Shown one piece after another: positions 42,476 through 49,837 of a stretch of 49,837 bases of DNA. Below the pieces are notes generated by a model that was given only the letters and a program-made list of their open reading frames with translations, was not told where the DNA came from and made no database searches. Source of the stretch: an uncultured Pelagibacteraceae bacterium (GTDB lineage: Bacteria; Pseudomonadota; Alphaproteobacteria; Pelagibacterales; Pelagibacteraceae); the NCBI GenBank assembly GCA_902609675.1, contig CACLST010000005.1, positions 1 through 49,837 on the forward strand, given 5' to 3'. Every line of letters starts with the position of its first letter. Positions within the stretch are counted from its first letter, which is position 1. A program made the position numbers and the translations under genes.

Positions 42476-42897
42476 GTTTTTTTTTGCCGAACTTTCTCTT
42501 TAATGTCTCCTACAACTTTTGGGTCAAGATAAAGAAGACCAGATAATCTTCTCATTAGATTTGTTTCATACATATCAGCATCTTCATCTGAATATATAAT
42601 ATCCCATAATGCCTCTATTATGATTTCTTTGTCTTCCTTATTTATATTTTTAACTTCTCTGGTAAAATCAAGTATCTGATTTGAATCTTTTTCTTTTTCC
42701 TCTGCATCATTTATAATTTTATCTATTTCTTTAGTTTCAGCGCCCATCTCAATAATTGCATCTTTTATAATTTTTTTTTCTTTATTTGTATAATTCTCAT
42801 CAATTTTTGCTGAATGAATTAATAAACAAGCAACTGCTATTATTGATGGATGATTATTTTCTTTTTCAGTTTCTTCTTTTTTAAAAATATTAAACAT
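42472..42897 (-). CDS. TerB-like (tellurite-resistance-family) protein
   Basis: Small acidic, all-helical protein of 141 residues. [20 protein letters not shown] and the pattern [22 protein letters not shown] fit the TerB/co-chaperone DjlA N-terminal fold, whose paired acidic residues bind metal. It lies between the Suv3-like helicase (1-base overlap with its stop) and ferredoxin (4-base overlap). No other ter genes are present, so tellurite resistance should not be assumed. A role in metal or membrane stress is a family-level guess. Confidence 0.8.
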   Translation of the reverse strand: MFNIFKKEETEKENNHPSIIAVACLLIHSAKIDENYTNKEKKIIKDAIIEMGAETKEIDKIINDAEEKEKDSNQILDFTREVKNINKEDKEIIIEALWDIIYSDEDADMYETNLMRRLSGLLYLDPKVVGDIKEKVRQKKT

Positions 42898-45410
42898 TAT
42901 TTTAAGTTAAGTTGTGAAAGGACATTAAAAGGATTGTCATTAATATTTTTATTAGTGTCTTTTTTTGTCATTTTTCTTAATGGAATATATCTAAAGTGAA
43001 GATTATTATTTTTTTCATAAGTTTTATAATTCATCTTTTTAATTAATTTCACAAAATTTTCTTTATTACAACCTAACAAATTCAACATTTCAGGAATTAA
43101 CTTTATCTCTTTTATTTTATGCTCAGATTTAGTATTAAAAATCATTAAAAATAACCTTTCTAAAATATCTATTCTAACATATAAATTTTCAAATTTTTCA
43201 AAACCACATAAGAGCATTAAATTTTTATCTAAAATTTTCTTTTCTTCTAAAAAATTTAATCCAAAAGTTGGAGGTAGAAAGTCAAAATTTTTCTCATTAA
43301 AGTTTTTCCATAAGAGAATTCTCAAGGAAACAGAACTTGGTTTAAATAATTTAAACAAAAAAACATGATATCTTCCAAATTTTACACCTAAGTTTCTCAA
43401 TTTTTTTCTTTCATCTTGATTAAGTTTATTTAAATAATTTAAAACCTCATCTCTTTTAACAACTCCATTATTTTCATAAAGATGATAAGCTAAAGCTCTT
43501 ATTTCTGAATTATTATCCTTTACATTTTTTAAATCTATTAGACTTTTTAACTCTGTTTCAATTTTATCATTGAGCCAGGACTGTAAATAAGAATTAAGTT
43601 TTGATTTCTCACTATTTTCAATCATTTCATCAATAATTAATTGAATTTGTGGATTTAGATAATCTGAACCTGGAATTAATTTACCTATTTGATTATTATT
43701 CCAATAAATTTTAAAATCATCTTTCAATTCAATTAAGCCGGTATCAATTATTTGAGTTATTCTTCTGATAATTTCAGGGACTACATTTTGCCTTGCAGCC
43801 TTTTTTAATGATTTGACGTCAGCATCCAATGTATCAACTTTAAGATCTAATTCTAATTTTAAACCTTTTAAACGACCAATAAACTGCTCGTTTATCATTA
43901 CCTCTTCATCATTAATTATCTCTGTTTCAAACATAATATCTTGTTTTAAACCTCTGGCCAAAACGCTTGCCCTTTTATCTATAAATGTTTTTGTTAACTC
44001 TTCATGAAGTCTATCTGATAGCTTATCTTCTAGATTTTTAGTTCTTTCTATCCAATAGTCCTGATTTTCAACCCAGTTTGATTTATTTGATACATAAGCC
44101 CAAGTTCTGACATTAGCAATTCTATTAGACAAAGAGTCAACATTTCCATCTAATTTATCCAATAAAGATAGCTGGTCTTTCATATAGTGATTTGGAACTT
44201 TTTTATTCTTACTTGTTAAGAAATTAAAAATTTTACTTACAACTTCAAAGTGATGACCATATGTTTTTTTTACAAAATCAGGTATTTGGCAACATTCCCA
44301 TAATATTTGTAAAACTTCACTATTATCTTGAATTTCAACATTAGTTGCTTCTTTTAAAAAATATTTTAATACCTTTTCGTCTTGGCATTCATTTATTCGT
44401 CTTAACCAGTCTTTATAGGGTCTCTCTTCTAAAGATTTTAATAATGAAACTTTGTTTCTAAAATTCAATTTTGAGTTTCTCCAAAAAATAGTTTGTATAT
44501 CTGGAAAGCTATGAGTCTCTAATGCCTCAATTTCCTCAGGTCTAACTTCTTTACATTCACCTGTTGTGCCAAATATACCATCATTTAAGTATCTGCCTGC
44601 TCTACCTGCTATTTGTCCAATTTCAGAAATATTCAAATTTCTTAATTTTTTGCCATCAAATTTTTTTAAATTTGAAAAATAAACATTATCTAGATCCATA
44701 TTTATCCCCATTCCAATTGCATCAGTTGCAACTAAGTAATCAACATCACCAGATTGGTATAAACTTACCTGCGAATTTCTTGTTTTAGGACTAAGTGAAC
44801 CCATAACAATAGCAGCTCCACCTTTTTGACGTCTTATCAATTCTGCAATCGCGTAAACTTCCTCAGTAGAAAAAGCAATTACAGCACTTTTTCTTTCTAT
44901 TCTTGAAATCTTTTTGTGACCACCAAATGATAATTTTGAAAGTCGTTCTCTATTTTTAAATTCAATATCATCATCAAGATTTTGAATAATTTTTTTGATC
45001 GAATTTGAACCCATGAACATAGTAAGCTTCTGACCTCTCATATGTAACAATCTATCTGTAAAAATATGACCTCTCTCATGATCATTACACATTTGTATTT
45101 CATCAATACCAACAAATTCTAAACTTTTGTCCAACGGCATAGACTCAACGGTGCAAAGAAAATATTTTGCATTTAATGGAATTATTTTTTCTTCACCTGT
45201 AATCAAAGCAACTTTTGATGGATCTACTTTTTCTATAATTTTATCATAAACCTCCCTAGCTAAAAGTCTTAAGGGGAAACCAATCATACCCGAATCAAAA
45301 GAAAGCATAGTTTCTATTGCTAAGAATGTTTTTCCTGTATTTGTAGGTCCGAGAACTGCTGTGATTTTATTTTTTGTCATTTCTAGCTTTGGTATGATTT
45401 TTTTTACCAA
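42897..45410 (-). CDS. Suv3/MgpS-like ATP-dependent RNA helicase
   Basis: Superfamily 2 helicase of 837 residues, close in motif pattern to mitochondrial SUV3. Motif I is AVLGPTNTGKTFLA, motif II is VGIDEIQMCND (the Suv3 DEIQ form), motif III is MFMGSNS and motif VI is QIAGRAGRYLND. GMGINMDLDNVYFSNLKKFDG and EALETHSFPDIQ are Suv3 family hallmarks. The long C-terminal part (from about 480) has no recognised catalytic motif and holds charged helices. SUV3 works with polynucleotide phosphorylase in mitochondria; pnp is elsewhere in this window, so a degradosome partnership is plausible but inferred. Confidence 0.88.
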   Translation of the reverse strand: MVKKIIPKLEMTKNKITAVLGPTNTGKTFLAIETMLSFDSGMIGFPLRLLAREVYDKIIEKVDPSKVALITGEEKIIPLNAKYFLCTVESMPLDKSLEFVGIDEIQMCNDHERGHIFTDRLLHMRGQKLTMFMGSNSIKKIIQNLDDDIEFKNRERLSKLSFGGHKKISRIERKSAVIAFSTEEVYAIAELIRRQKGGAAIVMGSLSPKTRNSQVSLYQSGDVDYLVATDAIGMGINMDLDNVYFSNLKKFDGKKLRNLNISEIGQIAGRAGRYLNDGIFGTTGECKEVRPEEIEALETHSFPDIQTIFWRNSKLNFRNKVSLLKSLEERPYKDWLRRINECQDEKVLKYFLKEATNVEIQDNSEVLQILWECCQIPDFVKKTYGHHFEVVSKIFNFLTSKNKKVPNHYMKDQLSLLDKLDGNVDSLSNRIANVRTWAYVSNKSNWVENQDYWIERTKNLEDKLSDRLHEELTKTFIDKRASVLARGLKQDIMFETEIINDEEVMINEQFIGRLKGLKLELDLKVDTLDADVKSLKKAARQNVVPEIIRRITQIIDTGLIELKDDFKIYWNNNQIGKLIPGSDYLNPQIQLIIDEMIENSEKSKLNSYLQSWLNDKIETELKSLIDLKNVKDNNSEIRALAYHLYENNGVVKRDEVLNYLNKLNQDERKKLRNLGVKFGRYHVFLFKLFKPSSVSLRILLWKNFNEKNFDFLPPTFGLNFLEEKKILDKNLMLLCGFEKFENLYVRIDILERLFLMIFNTKSEHKIKEIKLIPEMLNLLGCNKENFVKLIKKMNYKTYEKNNNLHFRYIPLRKMTKKDTNKNINDNPFNVLSQLNLK

Positions 45411-45542
45411 TACTATATATTGTTACCTTTAAAGAACAAAAATAGGCTAAAACTAGTCCGAATCATTGAGGAAAAAGTTCTCATTTTTATTATTTAATGT
45501 TTTAAGGTTATCATAATTTCTTAAAATTAAATATATTTTTTT

Positions 45543-47498
45543 ATGTCTCAAAAATTGTGGGAAGCTAATTCTCAAACAAAATTAAAATCAAATTTATTTG
45601 AATTTGAAAATTTTTTAGCAAAAAAATTTAATTACAAACCTAGGACAAACTATAAAAAATTGTATAATTGGACAATTGAAAACCCAAAGCTTTTTTGGTC
45701 TTCTATTTGGGAATTTTCAAATATCAAAGGTATTAAAAATGATAGATTTTATTTTCCTAGAGAAATTATTAAAAGTAAATTTTTAGTAAATTCAAAATTA
45801 AATTATTCAGAAAATTTATTGTCAAAAAATGATAATTCAAAAGCTGTTACATTTATTAGTGAAAATGGGTACCGAGAAAAAAAGTCTTGGAAGGAACTAA
45901 ATAATAATACTTTAAAATTAATTAATTTTTTTAAAAAAAATAAAATCAAAGAAAAAGATAGAATTGCAGCGTATACAGCAAATCAAATTGAGACAGTTGA
46001 GAGTTTTTTAGCAACTAGTGCATTAGGAGCCATTTGGTCATCGTGCTCTCCAGACTTTGGTGTACAAGGCGTTATAGAAAGATTTTCTCAAATTAAACCA
46101 AATCTATTAATAATTACAGATAGATATTATTATAATGGTAAAGAGATTAATGTACTTGAAAGATTACCAGCTATTCTAAAAAAAATCAAATCTATTAAAT
46201 GTGCTCTAATAATTAATTATCCTGGCAAAAAAAGCTTAAAACAAAACAAGATCAAAGGAGTTAAAATTTTCTATTACAATAAGTTAAAATGTAAAAAAGA
46301 AAAAGTATTCTCATTTAAAAAATTTGATTTTGATAAAGAGTTAGCAATTTTATATTCGAGTGGAACCACAGGTAAACCAAAGTGTATTTGTCATAGATCT
46401 GGTGGTGTTTTATTGCAACATTTAAAGGAGCACAAACTTCATTGTAACGTAAAGCCAGGTGATAACGTATTTTATTTTACAACTTGTGGGTGGATGATGT
46501 GGAATTGGTTGATGAGTTTTTTGGCATCAAAGGCTTCTATTGTTCTATTTGACGGCTTCCCTATGCATAAAAGAAATGATTTGTTATTTAAAATAGCTGA
46601 GAAAGAAAAAATTTCACTCTTAGGTATAAGTGCAAAATATATTGATCAAATAAAGAAGTATAATTTAAACATCAAAAATAAATATAAGCTAAAGCATCTA
46701 AAAACTATTTGTTCCACTGGATCACCTTTATCCCCTGACGGTTTTGATTATGTTTATAAAAATATAAAAAAAAATGTTCATTTAGCATCCATAGCTGGAG
46801 GAACAGATCTTGTTTCATGCTTCGTATTAGGAAATATATATTCACCAGTCTATAGGGGGCAAATTCAAAATAATGGTTTAGGAATGAATACGGATGTTTT
46901 TTCTGAAAAAGGAAAATCTTTAATTAACAAAAAAGGGGAATTGGTTTGTAAATCTGCATTTCCTTCAATGCCAAAATTATTTTGGAACGATATAAACAAT
47001 AAAAAATACAAAAATGCGTACTTCAAGAAATTTAAAAATGTATGGCATCATGGTGATTTTGCTGAAAGAAAAAATAATGGAGGATATATAATTTATGGAA
47101 GATCAGATGCCACACTAAATCCTGGAGGAGCAAGGTTAGGTACTGCTGAAATATATTCTGTAGTAGAAAAATTTAAGGAAATAAAAGAGTCAATCGTGAT
47201 AGGTCAATCTTGGGATAACGATATTAGAATTGTATTATTTTTAGTTTTAGATAAACATAATAGTTTAAATGAGGACCTTATAGCAAAAATTAAAAAAAAT
47301 ATAAGGTTTCAAGCTTCACCAAGACATGTACCATCAAAAATTATTGAAGTTACTGATATTCCAAGAACTAAAAATAATAAAATTGTAGAGCTAGCAGTTA
47401 AAAACGTAGTTGAAGGAAATAAAATTAAAAATATTCAGGCATTAAGCAACCCAGAATCTTTGAAGCAATTTAAAAATTTAATTGAATTAAAAAATTAG
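45543..47498 (+). CDS. aacS: Acetoacetyl-CoA synthetase
   Basis: Activates acetoacetate to acetoacetyl-CoA with ATP, feeding ketone-body or polyhydroxyalkanoate intermediates into central metabolism. It has 651 residues. The N-terminal ACAS-type extension starts MSQKLWEANSQTKLKSNLFE. The AMP-binding loop is AILYSSGTTGKPKCICHRSGG, with TTCGWMMWNWLMS, SIAGGTDLVSCF and HHGDFAERKNNGGYIIYGRSD downstream. WMMWNW and GGTDLVSCF match the acetoacetate branch rather than acetate synthetase. A 132-base gap divides it from the divergent helicase; I see no clear promoter there. Confidence 0.92.
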   Translation: MSQKLWEANSQTKLKSNLFEFENFLAKKFNYKPRTNYKKLYNWTIENPKLFWSSIWEFSNIKGIKNDRFYFPREIIKSKFLVNSKLNYSENLLSKNDNSKAVTFISENGYREKKSWKELNNNTLKLINFFKKNKIKEKDRIAAYTANQIETVESFLATSALGAIWSSCSPDFGVQGVIERFSQIKPNLLIITDRYYYNGKEINVLERLPAILKKIKSIKCALIINYPGKKSLKQNKIKGVKIFYYNKLKCKKEKVFSFKKFDFDKELAILYSSGTTGKPKCICHRSGGVLLQHLKEHKLHCNVKPGDNVFYFTTCGWMMWNWLMSFLASKASIVLFDGFPMHKRNDLLFKIAEKEKISLLGISAKYIDQIKKYNLNIKNKYKLKHLKTICSTGSPLSPDGFDYVYKNIKKNVHLASIAGGTDLVSCFVLGNIYSPVYRGQIQNNGLGMNTDVFSEKGKSLINKKGELVCKSAFPSMPKLFWNDINNKKYKNAYFKKFKNVWHHGDFAERKNNGGYIIYGRSDATLNPGGARLGTAEIYSVVEKFKEIKESIVIGQSWDNDIRIVLFLVLDKHNSLNEDLIAKIKKNIRFQASPRHVPSKIIEVTDIPRTKNNKIVELAVKNVVEGNKIKNIQALSNPESLKQFKNLIELKN

Positions 47499-47504
47499 GG
47501 AATA

Positions 47505-47930
47505 TTAGCCACCCAAACCTGCATTTGGAAGTGGTCTTCTTAAAATTTTCCAAATTCCAACTGCACTTGCAATTAGTTTTTTTTTACATTTAAGTTTGCA
47601 ATTAATAAAAACCATTGATTTAGTAACTTTTTGAATCTCCACTGTTCCCAATAATTCGTCTCTAAGATTTGAGGGAGCTATAAATTTTATATCCAATGAA
47701 ATTGTTACACATGGTTTATTACCACTTGCTCTATGACATGCAGTACCAGCACCAGCATCAATGATTGTACAAATATAACCACCATGAGTTATTCCAGCTT
47801 TGTTTAAATGTGTTTTTTTAATCTTAGTTTTAAACTCAAATTTTTTGTTAGTAATAGATCTAAACAATAAACCACCATTATGTTTCATGTAGCTTGGCTT
47901 ATTACTTAATTGTTCAAATTTTTTTTTCAT
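47505..47930 (-). CDS. Hotdog-fold thioesterase (PaaI/YbgC-like)
   Basis: Acyl-CoA thioesterase family protein, about 141 residues from the ATG at 47930 (MKKKFEQLSNKPSYMKHNGG); an in-frame ATG at 47975 would add a hydrophobic N-terminus. The hotdog core motif is NKAGITHGGYICTIIDAGAG, with the HGG loop typical of PaaI-type enzymes, and KPCVTISLDIKFIAPS follows. It converges with acetoacetyl-CoA synthetase across 6 bases. Substrate unknown. The tRNA-Arg upstream on the same strand ends about 50-100 bases before it. Confidence 0.82.
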   Translation of the reverse strand: MKKKFEQLSNKPSYMKHNGGLLFRSITNKKFEFKTKIKKTHLNKAGITHGGYICTIIDAGAGTACHRASGNKPCVTISLDIKFIAPSNLRDELLGTVEIQKVTKSMVFINCKLKCKKKLIASAVGIWKILRRPLPNAGLGG

Positions 47931-48027
47931 TAAAGGATTATTGTCATAATTAGTATAAATAATAAAACTAAACAAAAGAAATATATTACAGACTTTTCAA
48001 GTGATATTTTCATTTATCCTTTCATTT

Positions 48028-48104
48028 TGGTGCGCCTGCTAGGAGTTGAACCCAGAACCTCCTGGTCCGTAGCCAAGCGCTCTATCCAATTGAGCTACAG
48101 GCGC
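48028..48104 (-). tRNA. tRNA-Arg(ACG)
   Basis: Read on the minus strand, it is 77 bases with encoded CCA (plus-strand TGG at 48028-48030). The acceptor GCGCCTG pairs with CAGGCGC and the discriminator is A. The D-arm contains AGCTCAATTGGATAGAGC. The anticodon arm is CTTGG-CTACGGA-CCAGG with anticodon ACG, expected to be edited to ICG for CGN codons. The T-arm has GGTTCAACTCC. It lies 77 bases upstream of, and divergent from, the lipoyl-E1 gene. Confidence 0.96.
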
Positions 48105-48181
48105 AATTTGTACAGTTTTTATACATAATTAATAATGTAAATTATTTTTTAAGCAAATATTGATATATATATATTACAAAA

Positions 48182-49837
48182 ATGAATCTAGATTTATTAG
48201 TTCCTGATATAGGAGACTTTGAAAATGTTGAAATAATTGAAGTACTTGTAAAAAAAGGTGACAAAATCGATAAAAATGACCCTGTTGTCACATTAGAAAG
48301 TGATAAATCAAGCGTTGAAGTACCATCCAATTATGAAGGCACAATTGAAAATATAAATGTAAAAATTGGTGATAAAGTTTCAAAAGGGGATTTAATATTA
48401 ACTCTATCTTCAAAAAATAAAGATGAACATGACAAAACTAATAAAACTTTAGACGAAAAAATTCCGCCTTCAACAGAGAAATTAATAAAGGAAGCAGAAA
48501 CTGCTACTAAATCTGACATAAAAGTTGAAACAAAAGTTAAAGAGCCAAAACAAATCAAGCAAACAAGATTGATTAATGAAGTTAAAATGGTTAGTAGTAA
48601 CGACGACATTGATCCTGTTGAAACTCAAGAGTGGTTAGATTCTTTAAGTGCAGTTCTGCAAAATGATGGTTCTGAAAGGGCTCATTTTTTAATTAAACAA
48701 TTAATTGATCAATCTTATAAAGCCGGATCTAAAATTCCTCATACTCAAACTACTCCTTATGTGAATACAATACCACCTGAGGAGGAAAAAAGATCACCTG
48801 GAGACCAAAACATAGAACGTAAGTTAAGATCATTAATTAGATGGAATGCTGCTGCAATGGTAGTAAGAGCAAATAAAAAACATCCTGAACTTGGCGGTCA
48901 TATAGGAACATTTGCATCAGCTGCAACCTTGTATGATGTTGGTATGAATCATTTTTGGCGAGCAAAAAATAATAAATTCGGAGGTGATCTAGTATATTTT
49001 CAAGGTCATAGTGCACCAGGAATGTATGCAAGAGCTTTTCTTGAGGGAAGACTAAATGAAAAGCAGTTAGATAGATTTAGACAAGAAGTACAAACTGGTG
49101 GACTTTCATCTTATCCACATCCTTGGCTCATGCCAAACTTTTGGCAGTTTCCAACAGTTTCAATGGGTATTGGTCCTATGTTAGCAATATATCAAGCAAG
49201 ATTTATGAAATATCTAATCAATAGAGGATTAATTAAAGATGAGGGAAGAAAAGTTTGGGCTTTTCTTGGAGATGGAGAAATGGATGAACCCGAGTCACTT
49301 GGAGCAATTGGTTTAGCGGCGCGTGAAAATTTAGATAATTTAATATTTGTTGTAAATTGCAACTTACAAAGATTAGACGGTCCAGTAAGAGGAAATGGAA
49401 AAATAATTCAAGAATTAGAGGGTATTTTTAGAGGAGGTGGCTGGAACGTTTTAAAAGTTATCTGGGGATCTTATTGGGATTCACTTTTAGCGAATGATAA
49501 GACAGGACATTTAGTAAAAATCATGAATGAGACCGTAGATGGTGAATATCAAGCTTTTAAAGCAAGAAATGGACTGTACGTGAGAGAAAAGTTTTTTGGC
49601 AAATATCCTGAAACAACAGAATTAGTTTCATCAATGTCAGATACTGATATTTGGAGGCTTAATAGAGGAGGCCATGATCCTCATAAAGTTTATGCTGCAT
49701 ATGATAAAGCGGTCAATCACAAAGGAAGCCCTACAGTCATAATAGCTAAAACTATAAAAGGTTATGGTATGGGTAAAAGTGGTGAAAGTGTAAACACTAC
49801 CCACCAACAAAAAAAATTGGATGTAGATGATTTAATG
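48182..49837 (+). CDS. aceE: Pyruvate dehydrogenase E1 (AceE type) with N-terminal lipoyl domain, 3' end cut by window
   Basis: Homodimeric-type E1 that decarboxylates pyruvate with thiamine diphosphate. The frame is open for 552 codons to the window edge. Residues 1-76 form a complete lipoyl domain: [20 protein letters not shown] with the lipoyl lysine K42 in [12 protein letters not shown] charged Lys/Thr/Glu linker (about 77-140) follows, then the E1 start [13 protein letters not shown]1 motifs are [39 protein letters not shown], and the ThDP motif [11 protein letters not shown] with [16 protein letters not shown]. Lipoyl domains normally sit on E2 (AceF), so this is a fusion. Whether E2 follows is outside the window. 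Confidence 0.95.
   Translation, partial: MNLDLLVPDIGDFENVEIIEVLVKKGDKIDKNDPVVTLESDKSSVEVPSNYEGTIENINVKIGDKVSKGDLILTLSSKNKDEHDKTNKTLDEKIPPSTEKLIKEAETATKSDIKVETKVKEPKQIKQTRLINEVKMVSSNDDIDPVETQEWLDSLSAVLQNDGSERAHFLIKQLIDQSYKAGSKIPHTQTTPYVNTIPPEEEKRSPGDQNIERKLRSLIRWNAAAMVVRANKKHPELGGHIGTFASAATLYDVGMNHFWRAKNNKFGGDLVYFQGHSAPGMYARAFLEGRLNEKQLDRFRQEVQTGGLSSYPHPWLMPNFWQFPTVSMGIGPMLAIYQARFMKYLINRGLIKDEGRKVWAFLGDGEMDEPESLGAIGLAARENLDNLIFVVNCNLQRLDGPVRGNGKIIQELEGIFRGGGWNVLKVIWGSYWDSLLANDKTGHLVKIMNETVDGEYQAFKARNGLYVREKFFGKYPETTELVSSMSDTDIWRLNRGGHDPHKVYAAYDKAVNHKGSPTVIIAKTIKGYGMGKSGESVNTTHQQKKLDVDDLM

Noticed and set aside
42472-42897. Tellurite-resistance operon
   Set aside because: Only a lone TerB-like gene is present, without terC, terD or terE partners.
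45411-45542. Shared promoter/operator between the Suv3-like helicase and acetoacetyl-CoA synthetase
   Set aside because: The gap probably contains promoters, but no hexamer pair with good spacing or convincing palindrome stands out from the A+T-rich background.
1-49837. CRISPR array, insertion sequence, prophage or defence island
   Set aside because: No repeat-spacer pattern, transposase, integrase or defence gene was seen. The HNH protein belongs to a chromosomal family with housekeeping neighbours.

Overview
The window looks like a piece of a streamlined alphaproteobacterial chromosome, most probably SAR11 (Pelagibacterales). The DNA is very A+T-rich by eye. Genes are packed with overlaps or gaps of a few bases, proteins are Lys/Asn/Ile-rich, and there are no insertion sequences, phage genes or CRISPR arrays. 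Gene groupings are alphaproteobacterial: irr next to fabA-fabB-fabI, ferredoxin next to carD, and rpsT next to dnaA. The assignment rests on gene content and order, not on a database search.

Layout. 1-4.5 kb: trpS, nfu, a Bax-like glucosaminidase, a convergent polysaccharide deacetylase, a very short tsaB-like gene and a Fur/Mur regulator. 4.5-10 kb: miaB, phoH, ybeY, lnt and metK, closed by a strong terminator. 10.1-17 kb: nusA, infB, rbfA, rpsO and pnp, plus a small monooxygenase-like gene. 17-20.2 kb (minus strand): fabA, fabB, fabI, an untracked 48-residue membrane protein and msrB. 20.2-23.2 kb: irr, then rubrerythrin, an Fe-S CCG-domain protein and DUF3501. 23.2-28.3 kb (minus): ubiE, ubiB, coaBC, dut, a MoeB/ThiF-type E1 and an SH3 protein. 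28.3-32.3 kb: mutM, rpsT, dnaA, dnaN. 32.2-35.7 kb (minus): argH, a small LptM-like lipoprotein, lysA, plsC. 35.7-39.2 kb: tlpA, an esterase and an HNH nuclease, opposed by dedA, dsbB and coq7. 39.2-41.3 kb: tRNA-Leu(CAA), an acyl-CoA ligase and a 27-residue Lys-rich protein with its own hairpin leader and terminator. 41.3-45.4 kb (minus): a Suv3-like helicase, terB, ferredoxin and a CarD protein with a lysine-rich N-terminus. 45.5-49.8 kb: acetoacetyl-CoA synthetase, a hotdog thioesterase, tRNA-Arg(ACG), and the start of a pyruvate dehydrogenase E1 carrying its own N-terminal lipoyl domain.

Most of the window is housekeeping: information processing, envelope lipid synthesis and ubiquinone synthesis (ubiE, ubiB, coq7). 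Three places deserve a second look. First, ICE-like operator sequences sit at the irr and rubrerythrin promoters and suggest a local iron/peroxide regulon. Second, the lipoyl-E1 fusion is cut by the window end. Third, two neighbouring lysine-rich proteins, the 27-mer and the CarD tail, may both bind nucleic acid. I did not find a wholly new multi-gene system with confidence.
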